Of a stretch of 64,000 nucleotides of DNA, positions 55,107 to 64,000 are shown in pieces. The DNA comes from Alphaproteobacteria bacterium (GTDB lineage: Bacteria > Pseudomonadota > Alphaproteobacteria > Rhodobacterales > Rhodobacteraceae): positions 44,084 through 108,083 of the forward strand of contig JAUIIJ010000003.1 in NCBI GenBank assembly GCA_030431825.1, in the 5' to 3' direction. The translations under genes and the position numbers were made by a program. The notes under the pieces are model-generated. The model worked only from the letters and a program-made list of their open reading frames with translations. It was not told the origin of the DNA and did not search any database. Each line of letters opens with the position of its first letter. Position 1 is the first letter of the stretch.

Positions 55107-55121
55107 GTTCTAGTCATGTTC
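55107..55121. promoter_or_regulatory. LexA box (GTTC-N7-GTTC) of lexA
   Basis: GTTC at 55107-55110 and GTTC at 55118-55121 with exactly 7 bases between, the alphaproteobacterial SOS box. It is placed 32 bases before the lexA ATG. It is a direct repeat rather than the E. coli-type palindrome. Confidence 0.85.
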
Positions 55122-55152
55122 CCGGTTTGTGTCAACTCTCTGGCCGGTTGGG

Positions 55153-56325
55153 TCAGAGCGGCAGGTAATTGACCGGTGTTCCGGCCTGCAACGGCGGATC
55201 GTCGGGCGCGCGCACCAGGAGCGCGTTGGCCTGTGACAGGATGGTCAGCAGCGAACTGTCCTGATTGTCAAACGCAGTGACCTGACCATCCGCGACCACC
55301 GCGCGCATGTAATGTTCGCGCGGGCCATTGGCGGGCAGGGGCGCGTCCAGTTGCGCCTGGCGCAGGGGCGGCAAGGCGGTCCCGAGGCCCAGCATGGCGC
55401 GGATCATCGGCGCGAGGAAGATATGCCCGCACACCATCGCCGAGACCGGGTTCCCCGGCAGGCCAACCATCGCGGCGCGGCCCAGCCGCCCGGCCATGAG
55501 CGGTTTGCCGGGACGCATCGCGACCTTGTAGAATGACCGCTCCATTCCGAGATCCGCCGCCGCCTGTGCCACCAGGTCGTGATCGCCGACCGAGGCCCCG
55601 CCGATGGTCACGATCAGGTCTGCACCGGTGGCGAGATCAAAGGCGGTGCGCAGTGACGACAGGGTATCGCGCGCGATCGGCAACAGGCGCGCGCTGGCTC
55701 CCAGCTGTTCGACCATGGCCTTGAGACCAAAGCTGTTTGACGCGATGATCTGGTCGGGGCCGGGTGTCTCGCCGGGCATGACCAACTCATCCCCGGTGGC
55801 GAGAATCGCGATCACCGGTTTTCGCGTGACCGGGACACGGGCGATGTTCATCGACGCCAGCAGAGCAATATCCTGCGGCGCAAGGATCCTCGGGGCCGAA
55901 ATCGGTGTGCCGCTGGTGAAATCGCCGCCGGCAGGGCGGATATTGGTCTTGCTGCCCGGATCGTCGGTGATCGTTATGACGTCGCCATTGCGGCTGATGT
56001 CTTCCTGGATGATCACGAAATCCGTGCCATCCGGCACCGGCGCGCCGGTAAAGATGCGCACCGCCTGACCGGCGCCGACCGGGCCCTCGAACCGATGCCC
56101 GGCGGCGGCTTCGCCGATCACCTTGAACATCGCGTGCAGTTCGACTTCGGCGGATTTGACCGCGTAGCCGTCCATCGACGAGGCCGCAAAGGGCGGTTGA
56201 TCGCGCATGGCGCGGACCTCGCGCGCGAGCACGCGCCCCGCCGCGTCGATCAGGTCGACCTCTTCTGCGGGCAGCGGTGCGATCAGGTCGAACAGGGCCG
56301 CACGGGCTTGGGAAACAGGAATCAT
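55153..56325 (-). CDS. moeA: Molybdopterin molybdotransferase (gephyrin-like, MoeA/Glp)
   Basis: Inserts molybdate into adenylated molybdopterin. The 390-residue protein has [39 protein letters not shown] and [11 protein letters not shown], and ends in a C-terminal barrel. It overlaps moaC by 4 bases. Tungstate supply by tupABC elsewhere in the window could feed the same step for W-enzymes. Confidence 0.95.
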   Translation of the reverse strand: MIPVSQARAALFDLIAPLPAEEVDLIDAAGRVLAREVRAMRDQPPFAASSMDGYAVKSAEVELHAMFKVIGEAAAGHRFEGPVGAGQAVRIFTGAPVPDGTDFVIIQEDISRNGDVITITDDPGSKTNIRPAGGDFTSGTPISAPRILAPQDIALLASMNIARVPVTRKPVIAILATGDELVMPGETPGPDQIIASNSFGLKAMVEQLGASARLLPIARDTLSSLRTAFDLATGADLIVTIGGASVGDHDLVAQAAADLGMERSFYKVAMRPGKPLMAGRLGRAAMVGLPGNPVSAMVCGHIFLAPMIRAMLGLGTALPPLRQAQLDAPLPANGPREHYMRAVVADGQVTAFDNQDSSLLTILSQANALLVRAPDDPPLQAGTPVNYLPL

Positions 56326-56795
56326 TCCGCGGTATATCGCCCTGATTTTCCGCCATCTTTCAGGACAACCCGGATGCCGCCGATCCGCATCTCCTTGTCG
56401 ACGGCCTTGGCCATGTCATAGACCGTCAGCGCGGCCGTGGACACGGCTGTCAGCGCCTCCATCTCGACGCCGGTCTGGCCCGTGGTCTTGACGGTCGCCT
56501 CGATCGCGACACCGGGGAGGTCCGGCTCGAGTGTCAGTTCGACAGAGGCCTTGCTGATCGCAAGCGGGTGGCACAGCGGGATCAACTCGGGTGTCTTCTT
56601 GGCGCCCATGATCCCCGCCAGCCGGGCAACGCCCAGAACATCGCCCTTTTTCGCCTTGCCCTGGGAGATGATGTCGTAGGTCGCGCGCTGCATGCTGATA
56701 TGGCCGCGTGCAACGGCCACGCGCGCGGTGATGGCCTTGGCGGACACATCGACCATATGCGCGTCCCCCTGCGCATCGAAATGGGTCAGCGGCAT
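56322..56795 (-). CDS. moaC: Cyclic pyranopterin monophosphate synthase MoaC
   Basis: Second step of molybdopterin synthesis. The 157-residue protein has [41 protein letters not shown] (active-site Cys-His) and [11 protein letters not shown], then [10 protein letters not shown]. It starts 1 base after trpC ends and overlaps moeA. Confidence 0.96.
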   Translation of the reverse strand: MPLTHFDAQGDAHMVDVSAKAITARVAVARGHISMQRATYDIISQGKAKKGDVLGVARLAGIMGAKKTPELIPLCHPLAISKASVELTLEPDLPGVAIEATVKTTGQTGVEMEALTAVSTAALTVYDMAKAVDKEMRIGGIRVVLKDGGKSGRYTAE

Positions 56796-56796
56796 C

Positions 56797-57609
56797 TCAC
56801 ATGCCTCCGGGCGTCAGCGGGTTGCCAAGCAGCGCACGCGTGGCGGCGGTCACGTCCTGCTGCCGCATCAGGCTCTCGCCGATCAGAAAATCACGCACGC
56901 CATAGCGGGCCATCTCGGCCAGTTCCGCCGGGCTGTTCAGCCCGCTCTCGCAGACGATGGTACGGTCCGCGGGGACCAGCTTGCTGAGGGTGCGGGTGAC
57001 GTTGAGCGAGGTTTCGAAGGTTCGCAGATCGCGGTTGTTGATTCCGATCAGCCCGCTCTTGAGTTGCGTTGCGCGTTCCAGCTCTTGCGCATCGTGCACT
57101 TCGATCAGGACGTCCATGTCCCACTCGAGGGCGGTAGCTTCGAGTTCGGCGGCCTGCGCGTCGCTGACGCTTGCCATGATGATCAGGATGCAATCCGCGC
57201 CAAGGCTGCGGGCCTCGACCACCTGATAGGGGTCGTACATGAAGTCCTTGCGCAGGGCGGGCAGGGTGCAGGCCTCTCTCGCGTCGGTCAGAAACGCCTT
57301 GGCCCCCTGGAAGCTGGGGCTGTCGGTCAGCACCGACAGGCAGGCCGCGCCACCGGCCTCATAAGCCTGCGCCAGCGCGGCGGGGTCGAAATCGGCGCGG
57401 ATCAATCCCTTGGACGGGCTGGCTTTCTTGATCTCCGCGATCAGCCCGTACCCATCCCGGCTCGCCTGTTGCAGGGCGTCGGCAAAGGGGCGCACCGGGC
57501 TGGCCATCCGAGCGGCGGCTTCGACCTCATCGATCGGTTGCGCCGCTTTGTCGGCTGCAATCTCTTCAAGCTTGTAGGCCTTGATCTGGTCGAGAATCGT
57601 TGCAGTCAT
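56797..57609 (-). CDS. trpC: Indole-3-glycerol phosphate synthase
   Basis: Closes the indole ring in tryptophan synthesis. The 270-residue protein has [15 protein letters not shown] (Lys-Ser motif), [14 protein letters not shown] (catalytic Lys), [12 protein letters not shown] and [12 protein letters not shown]. No PRA isomerase is fused, unlike E. coli TrpC/F. It overlaps trpD by 4 bases (ATGA) and has AGGAGG upstream. Confidence 0.96.
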   Translation of the reverse strand: MTATILDQIKAYKLEEIAADKAAQPIDEVEAAARMASPVRPFADALQQASRDGYGLIAEIKKASPSKGLIRADFDPAALAQAYEAGGAACLSVLTDSPSFQGAKAFLTDAREACTLPALRKDFMYDPYQVVEARSLGADCILIIMASVSDAQAAELEATALEWDMDVLIEVHDAQELERATQLKSGLIGINNRDLRTFETSLNVTRTLSKLVPADRTIVCESGLNSPAELAEMARYGVRDFLIGESLMRQQDVTAATRALLGNPLTPGGM

Positions 57610-58625
57610 GCGGCCTCCTGTGTGATGCGCGCGAGCGCGGTGATCTTGTCGCGGGCGGCGCCGCTGTCGATGCTTTCGACGGCCATCGACACGCCATCGC
57701 GCAGGGTTTCGGCCGCCTCCGCCACGACCAGCGCGGCGGCGGCGTTGAGCAGAACCGCGTCGCGATAGGCCGAGGGCGCGCCATCCAGCAGCGCCGCAAA
57801 GGCGCGCGCGTTCGCTTCGGGGCTGCCTCCCAGAATGTCCTCGAACGGATGAATCGGCAAGCCCGCGTCCTCGGGGTGCAGTTCGACCTCCCTGACCGTC
57901 CCGCCCTCGAGCGCAGCGACCCAGCTCACACCCGTGATGGTAAGCTCGTCGGTGCCGTCGCTGCCATGCACCAGCCACGCCCGTTCGGAACCGAGTGCGC
58001 CAAGCGTTTCGGCCATCGGGCGGATCATCTCGCGCGAGAATGCGCCGGTCAGCTGGCGTTTGACCCCGGCCGGATTCGTGAGCGGACCGAGAATGTTGAA
58101 GATCGTCCGCGTCCCAAGCTCGGTGCGGCTGGGGCCGACATGGGCCATGGCCGGATGATGCATCGGCGCCATCATGAAGGCGATTCCCACCTCATTCAGC
58201 GCCTTTTCAACCACTTGCGGGCCGACCATCACGTTGATCCCCATCTGGGTCAGCGCATCTGCCGCACCGGATTTCGAACTCAGGTTGCGATTGCCGTGCT
58301 TGGCAACGGTGACACCGGCACCGGCGACGACGAAGGCGGTTGCGGTGGAAATATTGAGCGTTCCCTTGCCGTCGCCTCCGGTTCCGACAATATCCATTGC
58401 ACCGTCCGGGGCGCTGACCGGGTTGCATTTCGCACGCATCACAGCGGCGGCAGCGGCAAATTCATCAACCGTCTCGCCACGCGTGCGCAGCGCCATGAGC
58501 AAGCCGCCGATCTGGCTGGGCGTGGCTTCGCCATCGAAAAGGATGCCAAAGGCGGCCTCGGCCTCGTCGCGGGTCAGCGGGCGTTCGGCAGCGGCTCCGA
58601 TCAGCGGTTTCAACTCATCGCTCAT
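57606..58625 (-). CDS. trpD: Anthranilate phosphoribosyltransferase
   Basis: Transfers phosphoribose from PRPP to anthranilate. The 339-residue protein has [18 protein letters not shown] (PRPP site), [14 protein letters not shown], and [35 protein letters not shown]. It is a stand-alone TrpD, not fused to TrpG. It overlaps trpG by 4 bases. Confidence 0.96.
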   Translation of the reverse strand: MSDELKPLIGAAAERPLTRDEAEAAFGILFDGEATPSQIGGLLMALRTRGETVDEFAAAAAVMRAKCNPVSAPDGAMDIVGTGGDGKGTLNISTATAFVVAGAGVTVAKHGNRNLSSKSGAADALTQMGINVMVGPQVVEKALNEVGIAFMMAPMHHPAMAHVGPSRTELGTRTIFNILGPLTNPAGVKRQLTGAFSREMIRPMAETLGALGSERAWLVHGSDGTDELTITGVSWVAALEGGTVREVELHPEDAGLPIHPFEDILGGSPEANARAFAALLDGAPSAYRDAVLLNAAAALVVAEAAETLRDGVSMAVESIDSGAARDKITALARITQEAA

Positions 58626-59203
58626 GCCGGGACCTTCAATTCGTTCAGAAAGTTCCGGAGCAGATCATGACCATGTTCCGAGGCGATCGACTCGGGGTGA
58701 AACTGAACGCCGTGAATCGGCAGATCGCGATGTTGCAGGCCCATGATCGTGCCGTCCTCAAGCTCTGCGGTGATGTGCAGGCAGTCGGGCAGGGTGTCCC
58801 TGTCAACGACGAGCGAATGATAGCGGGTGGCCTCGAACGGGCTGGGCAATCCGGCAAAGACGCCGGCGCCGGTATGATGCATCTGGCCCATCTTGCCGTG
58901 GACGATTTCATGACAGCGCACCACCTTGCCGCCAAAGGCCTGACCGATGGTCTGATGCCCGAGGCACACGCCGAGCAACGGCGTGCGGGTTTCGGCGGCG
59001 GCCTCGGTCAGGGCCAGGCAGATGCCGGCCTGGTCCGGATCGCAGGGGCCGGGCGACAACAGGATGCCCGCCGGCTTCAGGGCCATCGCCTGTTGCACAT
59101 CCAGCGCGTCGTTGCGGTGAATCACGACATCCGCGCCCAGTTCGCCAAGGTAGTGCACGAGGTTGTAGGTGAAGGAATCGTAGTTATCGATCAGCAGCAG
59201 CAT
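58622..59203 (-). CDS. trpG: Anthranilate synthase glutamine amidotransferase component
   Basis: Provides ammonia to TrpE (and perhaps PabB). The 193-residue protein has [15 protein letters not shown], the nucleophile Cys in [17 protein letters not shown], and the His-Pro-Glu of the triad in VQFHPESI. trpE is not in the window. It is the first gene of trpG-trpD-trpC-moaC-moeA-lexA, divergent from the deacetylase gene. Confidence 0.95.
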   Translation of the reverse strand: MLLLIDNYDSFTYNLVHYLGELGADVVIHRNDALDVQQAMALKPAGILLSPGPCDPDQAGICLALTEAAAETRTPLLGVCLGHQTIGQAFGGKVVRCHEIVHGKMGQMHHTGAGVFAGLPSPFEATRYHSLVVDRDTLPDCLHITAELEDGTIMGLQHRDLPIHGVQFHPESIASEHGHDLLRNFLNELKVPA

Positions 59204-59360
59204 GGGGCAATCATTCGCCTATGGCGTCCGTAGGAAGCGGTTTTCTCGGTGCACATACATGTTCAGGGTTGCCGGGCAGCGTCAAGTGCGCATAACCACG
59301 GGCGGCGTCGCGCGGGCCGGGCGCGGGCGGCGGCGGATCAATCAGACGGAGCAGGACGAC

Positions 59361-60968
59361 ATGCGCGGGTTTCTGGGTGGAATTGTCTTGGGGCTTGTCC
59401 TGTGCGGGGTGGGCCTTGCGGCGCTTTCGGTCTGGTCGCCCCTGGCGCCCGCGCCCGAACTGATGCCGGCGGCGGTGCAGCCCAAGACGCCCGCCGGCGC
59501 GGAACCGGGGCGCGTTGCGTTGTCTGCGGATCCGGTTGGCCGGCACGCGCCTCCGGTTTCTCCGGCCGCGCACCAGCCGCAAGCCGGCGATGTGACCGGC
59601 ATTGCCGCGATCCAGTCCCGGATCGAAAACCATCCGGCCGCGGGCACGAATGCCGATGCGCCCGCCGCGCCGCGGGCGGACGCCGCGCGGGTCGCGGTGC
59701 CGCAACGTTCCGATCCCGTGCTGCCGGGCAAGACACCGGGCGCCGCCCCGCAACCGCCCGAGCGGGAACAGGGTGGCGGAGCGGATACGGTGGCACCGGC
59801 CGGTATCGGCGCCGCCGACCGGCTGGACCCGGCGGAGCGCCTGTTTGCCGGGGGTGGCGGCGAACGGCTGCCCTCCGCCATCAGCGTGACCCGCGACAGC
59901 GCCGTTGACGGCGAGGCTCCGGCGGCGGTGGTGCCGCAAACCGTTTCCGATCCGGCACCGCAAGCGCCGGCCCTGTCCGCGCCCGTCCCCGATATCGCCG
60001 ACGAACCCGACCTCGTCGCGGATACGGACGTGGCCTCGCCGACGGTGCCGCAGGTGCTGGCGCGCACCGCGGTGACACCGGCGCCACCGATCACCGTCGC
60101 GCCGTCGCCGGATGCCGTGACGCAGGTTTCGGATCAACCGGAACCGACCCTGCCGCGCATCGCCCCCTTGCCGCAGGCCGGCGTCGAGCGCGACGTGACA
60201 CGCCCGCGAATCGGGACGCCGGTGATTCCGCTGACCGAACGCGACAAGCCCATATCCTCGCCGCAGGGCGAAACCGGGCAGACCACCGACATGCCGCCGC
60301 TTCGAAAATATGCCGAACCGTTCGCGAATGCCGGGGGCGCGCCGGTCATGTCGATCATATTGACGGATCAGGGCGACGTGCTGCAGGCGCTCGACATCCT
60401 GCGCGACCTGCCCTTTCCGGTGAGTATCGCGGTCGATCCGGCGATGCCCGACGCAGCCGCGCGCATGGCGCAATATCGCGGGGCCGGTCACGAGGTCATG
60501 GCCCGGATCGGGATGCCGGACTTTGCCACCGCGCGCGATGTCGAGGTGTCGCTGGCGGCGAGTCTCGACATCTTGCCGGAAACGGTCGCGGTACTGGAAA
60601 ACGAAAACGACAGGTCCGGAGCGGAGGCAGCCGCGCAGCTTGTCGCCGCCGTCAACGGCAGCGGCAGGGGACTGGTGATGCGCAATATCGGGCTGACTGC
60701 GTCGCTGCGGCTGGCGCAGGGCGACGGAGCGCCGGTGGCCGCCCTGTTTCGTGAGATCGACCGTAAGGGGCAGGGGCCGGCGGCGATCGAACGCAATCTC
60801 GATCAGGCGGTGTTTCGCGCCAGCCAGGACGGCCGCGTCGCGGTCACCGGGAGTCTCGCGCCGGAAACCGTCGCCATCCTGCGCGACTGGGTCGCCGGTC
60901 ACCGGGCAAGCCGGGTTGCACTCGCCCCGGTCTCCGCGCTGTTCGGGGCGGCTGCAAATCCGTCCTAG
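59361..60968 (+). CDS. Divergent polysaccharide deacetylase family protein
   Basis: A 535-residue protein: a hydrophobic N-terminal segment (1-28), about 290 residues of Pro/Ala/Val-rich low-complexity linker, then a divergent deacetylase domain near 320-530 (MSIILTDQGDVLQALDILRDLPFPVSIAVDP, GHEVMARIGMP). The family (PF04748-like) is often linked to envelope maintenance, without proven activity. ATG 59361 follows GGAGCAGGA; an in-frame ATG at 59202 would overlap the trpG start region. Confidence 0.85.
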   Translation: MRGFLGGIVLGLVLCGVGLAALSVWSPLAPAPELMPAAVQPKTPAGAEPGRVALSADPVGRHAPPVSPAAHQPQAGDVTGIAAIQSRIENHPAAGTNADAPAAPRADAARVAVPQRSDPVLPGKTPGAAPQPPEREQGGGADTVAPAGIGAADRLDPAERLFAGGGGERLPSAISVTRDSAVDGEAPAAVVPQTVSDPAPQAPALSAPVPDIADEPDLVADTDVASPTVPQVLARTAVTPAPPITVAPSPDAVTQVSDQPEPTLPRIAPLPQAGVERDVTRPRIGTPVIPLTERDKPISSPQGETGQTTDMPPLRKYAEPFANAGGAPVMSIILTDQGDVLQALDILRDLPFPVSIAVDPAMPDAAARMAQYRGAGHEVMARIGMPDFATARDVEVSLAASLDILPETVAVLENENDRSGAEAAAQLVAAVNGSGRGLVMRNIGLTASLRLAQGDGAPVAALFREIDRKGQGPAAIERNLDQAVFRASQDGRVAVTGSLAPETVAILRDWVAGHRASRVALAPVSALFGAAANPS

Positions 60969-61723
60969 CCGGTGAACAGAAAGGTCGGAAACCGGGTCAG
61001 GGCGGCATCGCTCGTCAGGGTGTTCGCGCCTTCGGTGCCGCTGCTTTCGCAATGGTCGTAGAACGCGAGCATCTCGGCCAGTGCCGCCATCCGCGCCGCC
61101 CGCACATCGGGGGCCAGGAACGGAGCGTGGGTTGACAGGTAGAGCGCCGGACGCTGTGCCCTGAGCCACGGCAGCAAGGCGGGCAGGACATCGAATTCCG
61201 CGCCCTCGATGTCCATCTTGACGAGCGACACACCGGACAGATCCACCGATCCGGCGAAATCTTCCCAGCCGATGGTCAGCACATCCGTACCCCGCGCCCC
61301 GTCGGCGTTCAGAAGGCTGGTCATGCTGTCTCCCGGCTCGCCGCCAAAACTGGCCATGCGGGCGACGCCGACCCGCTGGCTGATCGCGGCGGCGAAGGCG
61401 CTGACATTGGTGATGTCGTTCAGCGCGATGTTCCAGGCGAGCGCGCGGAACGCCTCGGGGTCGGGTTCGAAACACCACACATGGCGGGCCTTGCGTGCGC
61501 CATATAGAACCGTGGGTCCGATCCATGCGCCGATATCGAGATAATCGTGCTGCGCGTCGAGGACCCTGTCGAGCACCGCAAAGGTCTCGGGTTCCCAGGT
61601 TCCCGCCGCGGCCTTGCGCCAGAACTTGCTGTGATAGGGATCAAGCCGGAACGGTTCACCCGCCAGCGTCCCGTCGTAGAATCCGCGTGCACGGTACATC
61701 ATCTTGCGCGCCCTGGTCAGCAC
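60965..61723 (-). CDS. FkbM family methyltransferase
   Basis: A 252-residue class I methyltransferase. DYLDIGAWIGPTVLYGARKARHVWCFEPDPEAFRAL is the FkbM SAM-binding pattern, and LVKMDIEGAEFDVLPAL the family hallmark DIEGAE. The start is GTG 61723: AGGAGG lies 6 bases upstream, whereas ATGs at 61810 and 61783 have no such site. It overlaps the deacetylase gene by 4 bases at its 3' end. The methylated sugar or peptide is unknown. Confidence 0.85.
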   Translation of the reverse strand: MLTRARKMMYRARGFYDGTLAGEPFRLDPYHSKFWRKAAAGTWEPETFAVLDRVLDAQHDYLDIGAWIGPTVLYGARKARHVWCFEPDPEAFRALAWNIALNDITNVSAFAAAISQRVGVARMASFGGEPGDSMTSLLNADGARGTDVLTIGWEDFAGSVDLSGVSLVKMDIEGAEFDVLPALLPWLRAQRPALYLSTHAPFLAPDVRAARMAALAEMLAFYDHCESSGTEGANTLTSDAALTRFPTFLFTG

Positions 61724-61825
61724 CGCGCACCTCCTGTCGTGTTTCGCCTGCGAGCCCTTGACCTGCCCCGAACATCGCCGCATGTAACGATGAGTACCGA
61801 TTTCTATCAAAGTGGGGGGCCGACA

Positions 61826-62425
61826 ATGGCTTTTGAACTACCTGACCTTCCTTATGCACATGACGCGCTCGCATCCAAGGGCATGTCCAAGGAAACGCTG
61901 GAATATCACCACGACCTGCACCACAAGGCCTATGTGGACAACGGCAACAAGCTGATTGCCGGCACCGAGTGGGATGGCAAATCGCTGGAAGAGATCATCA
62001 CCGGCACCTACGATGCGAATGCGGTCGCCCAGAGCGGCATCTTCAACAACATCAGCCAGCTTTGGAATCACAACCAGTTCTGGGAAATGATGGGTCCGGG
62101 CGATGCCGGGATGCCCGGGGAGCTCGAGTCGGCGTTGACCGAGAGCTTTGGCAGCATCGACAAGTTCAAGGACGAGTTCTCGGCCGCCGGCGCGGGTCAG
62201 TTCGGCTCCGGCTGGGCCTGGCTGGTGAAAAACGCCGACGGTTCGCTGGCGGTCACCAAGACCGAAAACGGTGTGAACCCGCTCTGCTTCGGTCAGACCG
62301 CGCTTCTCGGATGTGATGTTTGGGAACATTCCTACTACATCGATTTCCGCAACAAGCGTCCGGCCTACCTGACCAACTTCCTCGACAATCTGGTCAACTG
62401 GGAAAACGTCGCCAGCCGCATGTAA
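61826..62425 (+). CDS. sodB: Superoxide dismutase, Fe type
   Basis: A 199-residue dismutase. Metal ligands are His28 (EYHHDLHH), His82 (WNHNQFW), Asp164 and His168 (GCDVWEHSYY). The active-site Gln is in FNNISQ (Gln78), the Fe-SOD position, so Fe rather than Mn is expected; cambialistic use cannot be excluded. Cytoplasmic, no signal. GTGGGGGG precedes ATG 61826. Confidence 0.95.
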   Translation: MAFELPDLPYAHDALASKGMSKETLEYHHDLHHKAYVDNGNKLIAGTEWDGKSLEEIITGTYDANAVAQSGIFNNISQLWNHNQFWEMMGPGDAGMPGELESALTESFGSIDKFKDEFSAAGAGQFGSGWAWLVKNADGSLAVTKTENGVNPLCFGQTALLGCDVWEHSYYIDFRNKRPAYLTNFLDNLVNWENVASRM

Positions 62426-62452
62426 GCAGGCCGGATATCACACGGACGAGAC

Positions 62453-62480
62453 AGCCCCGCGCCCCGGTGCGGGGCTGTTT
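62453..62480 (+). terminator. Terminator of sodB
   Basis: AGCCCCGC at 62453-62460, an 8-base loop, GCGGGGCT at 62469-62476, followed by GTTTTC. It lies 27 bases after the sodB stop. Confidence 0.85.
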
Positions 62481-62641
62481 TCATGTGCGCCGATGATCTT
62501 CGCGGCCAGAGCAGTCCGGTGGTGGCGCCCGCGACAGTGACGTGCCGGGCGACATCCGGTCGTGGCGCCCGACAGCGGCCAGCGGCTTGACCCTCAACAT
62601 CCGGCATGTCACCGCTGTGGGCGGGGGCGCGGGGAGAACGC

Positions 62642-63592
62642 ATGACCGACACCGGAAAAGGCATCCTCGCGATGATCGGCGCGGCAGGGATCTGGGGTAT
62701 TTCGCCGGTCTATTACAAGCTGCTGGCACATATCCCCGCCGCCGAGGTCATGACGCATCGCACGGTCTGGTCGCTGGTGTTCTTTGCCGGTCTGCTGGCG
62801 GTCCAGGGCCGGTTGATCGAGATCGTCCGGGCATTGCGAACGCCGCGCCGTCTTGGCCTGATCGTGCTGGCCTCGCTCATGGTGTCGACGAACTGGTTCC
62901 TGTTCATCTACGCGACACAGATCGACCGCAATACCGAGACCAGCCTTGGCTATTACATCTACCCGCTGGTTGCGGTTCTGGTGGGCCGTTTCGCCTTTGC
63001 AGAGCGGCTGGGTGCGGCGCAATGGGTGTCGGTTGTGCTGGCAGCGGGGGCCGTTGCGGTGCTGGCACTGGGGCTGGGCTCCTTGCCCTGGATCTCGCTG
63101 ACGCTTGCAGCCACCTTCGCCCTTTATGGCGTGATCAAGAAGTTGCTGCCGGTCGGGCCCATCGTTTCGGTGACATGCGAAGTCCTGATCGCGGTGCCGG
63201 TGGCGCTTGCGGTGGCCGTCTGGCTTTACAGGCAGGGCGACATCGATCCGAGCTATTCGGCGGGTGATCTGGTGTTGTTGGTCGGATCGGGTCCGATTAC
63301 CGCCTTTCCGCTGATCCTTTTCACCATCGCGGCGCGGCGTGTGCCGATGGCGACGGTCGGTCTGCTGCAATATCTCAACCCGACATTGCAGTTTCTCTGC
63401 GCCGTGCTTCTGTTCGGCGAGGTGTTTACCCCGTATCATCAGGTGGCGTTCCCGATGATCTGGATCGCGCTCGCGATCTATTCGGTCGCCACCCTGCGTC
63501 AGGACAGGGCCGCGCGCAGAGCCTCCATCGCGCCGGTCGGCGTGTCGACCCAGGTGATGAACCCGGCCAGCGATGCATCGGCAAAGCCATGA
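62642..63592 (+). CDS. rarD: RarD-type EamA transporter
   Basis: A 316-residue protein with about ten spans in two EamA halves. GIWGISPVYYKLLAHIPAAEVMTHRTVWS is the RarD signature. ATG 62642 follows GGGGAGA. The last residues after ALAIYSVATLRQ form an extra polar tail that lies opposite the LOG gene for 94 bases. The substrate is unknown; RarD was named for chloramphenicol resistance. Confidence 0.9.
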   Translation: MTDTGKGILAMIGAAGIWGISPVYYKLLAHIPAAEVMTHRTVWSLVFFAGLLAVQGRLIEIVRALRTPRRLGLIVLASLMVSTNWFLFIYATQIDRNTETSLGYYIYPLVAVLVGRFAFAERLGAAQWVSVVLAAGAVAVLALGLGSLPWISLTLAATFALYGVIKKLLPVGPIVSVTCEVLIAVPVALAVAVWLYRQGDIDPSYSAGDLVLLVGSGPITAFPLILFTIAARRVPMATVGLLQYLNPTLQFLCAVLLFGEVFTPYHQVAFPMIWIALAIYSVATLRQDRAARRASIAPVGVSTQVMNPASDASAKP

Positions 63593-64000
63593 TCGATGAC
63601 ATGGGCGATCAGGGCCTTCAACGGCTGCCAGTAACCTTCGGTGTCAAGCACGACAATCGGTTTGTCATGCAGTCCGAGCTGCCGCCATGTCAGGGCCTCG
63701 AACAGCTCGTCCAGCGATCCGGCGCCGCCGGGCAGAACCACCACCGCGTCGGCGTTCATGATCATCACCTTCTTGCGCTCGTGCATGGTTTCGGTGACGA
63801 CATAACGGGTCAGATCGGTCTTTCCGGCCTCAAGATCCACCAGATGTCCCGGGATCACGCCAAAGGTATCGCCGCCGGCCTTTTGCGCGGCGCGGGCAAC
63901 TTCGCCCATCAGCCCGACGTCGCCCGCGCCATAGACCAGCCGCCAATCTTCCCCCGCGATCGCCGCGCCCAACGCGCGCGCCGCCTCTGCATAGGCGGGG
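63499..64000 (-). CDS. LOG family protein, 5' end cut by window
   Basis: About 167 residues are visible, the frame being open to the right edge (the ATG at 63972 is internal). It has VYGAGDVGLMGEVARAAQKAGG, TETMHERKKVMI and PGGAGSLDELFEALTW, the LOG family motif PGGxGTxxE with Ser for Thr. LOG enzymes hydrolyse nucleoside 5'-monophosphates to ribose-5-phosphate and base (cytokinin-type or AMP/IMP). It is convergent with rarD and overlaps it by 94 bases. Confidence 0.88.
   Translation of the reverse strand, partial: PAYAEAARALGAAIAGEDWRLVYGAGDVGLMGEVARAAQKAGGDTFGVIPGHLVDLEAGKTDLTRYVVTETMHERKKVMIMNADAVVVLPGGAGSLDELFEALTWRQLGLHDKPIVVLDTEGYWQPLKALIAHVIDHGFADASLAGFITWVDTPTGAMEALRAALS

Noticed and set aside
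59211..61526. Minus-strand frame of about 770 codons across the deacetylase and FkbM genes
   Set aside because: It crosses two genes, overlaps the strong GTG/AGGAGG start of the FkbM gene in another frame, and has shadow-like composition.

Overview
The window is a gene-dense, GC-rich stretch of an alphaproteobacterial chromosome, most likely from the Rhodobacterales (Roseobacter group). The pointers are a Shemin-type 5-aminolevulinate synthase of exactly 407 residues, a LexA box of the GTTC-N7-GTTC type in front of lexA, a VPLPA-CTERM surface protein, System I cytochrome c maturation genes, and the trpG-trpD-trpC-moaC-moeA-lexA gene order. I see no rRNA, tRNA, CRISPR array, insertion sequence or replication origin. 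About 63 protein genes are supported, two of them cut by the window ends.

Layout. 1-2.2 kb: end of a surface-glycan type block (methyltransferase, sulfotransferase, glycosyltransferase). 2.2-5.3 kb: a YbaY/META lipoprotein-like protein, a fluoroacetate-dehalogenase-type hydrolase and an M20 peptidase. 5.3-9.7 kb: a 660-base gene-free leader, hemA, a RodZ-like membrane HTH protein and ispG. 9.9-12.3 kb: a tungstate ABC importer (tupBCA) behind a palindrome. 12.4-21.9 kb: valine catabolism (mmsB, 3-hydroxyisobutyryl-CoA hydrolase, acyl-CoA dehydrogenase, then mmsA with a divergent LysR gene), split by four unrelated genes. 22-28 kb: CBS protein, coaD, an unannotated 47-residue membrane peptide, a gap paralogue behind a double operator, a DUF808 protein, an orphan gene and tkt. 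28-36 kb: zapA group, grxD-bolA, a sulfotransferase behind purL, and a large MscS channel. 36.5-42.9 kb: a LysR gene divergent from a fused indolepyruvate ferredoxin oxidoreductase, an acyltransferase and murI. 43-48.3 kb: argC and ccmE, then ccmF and ccmH, with a muramidase/holin pair between ccmE and ccmF. 48.3-64 kb: a PaaG-like hydratase, gltA, gltX, comEC, the lexA-moeA-moaC-trpCDG block, a divergent polysaccharide deacetylase, an FkbM methyltransferase, sodB, rarD and a partial LOG gene.

How it works together. Much of the window is core metabolism: tetrapyrrole and isoprenoid supply, cytochrome c assembly, TCA entry, purine, arginine and tryptophan synthesis, and cofactor synthesis. The most interesting accessory element is the phage-type lysis pair inside the ccm genes. 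It resembles the holin/endolysin pair that releases gene transfer agents in Rhodobacter capsulatus. ComEC (needed for GTA DNA uptake) and LexA (which influences GTA production there) lie within 10 kb. Other items worth checking are the paired LacI-type operators upstream of gap, the NAD-discriminating Asp missing from this GAPDH, recurring GAAATC-GGR-GATTTC hairpins, and several palindromes placed just upstream of operons.
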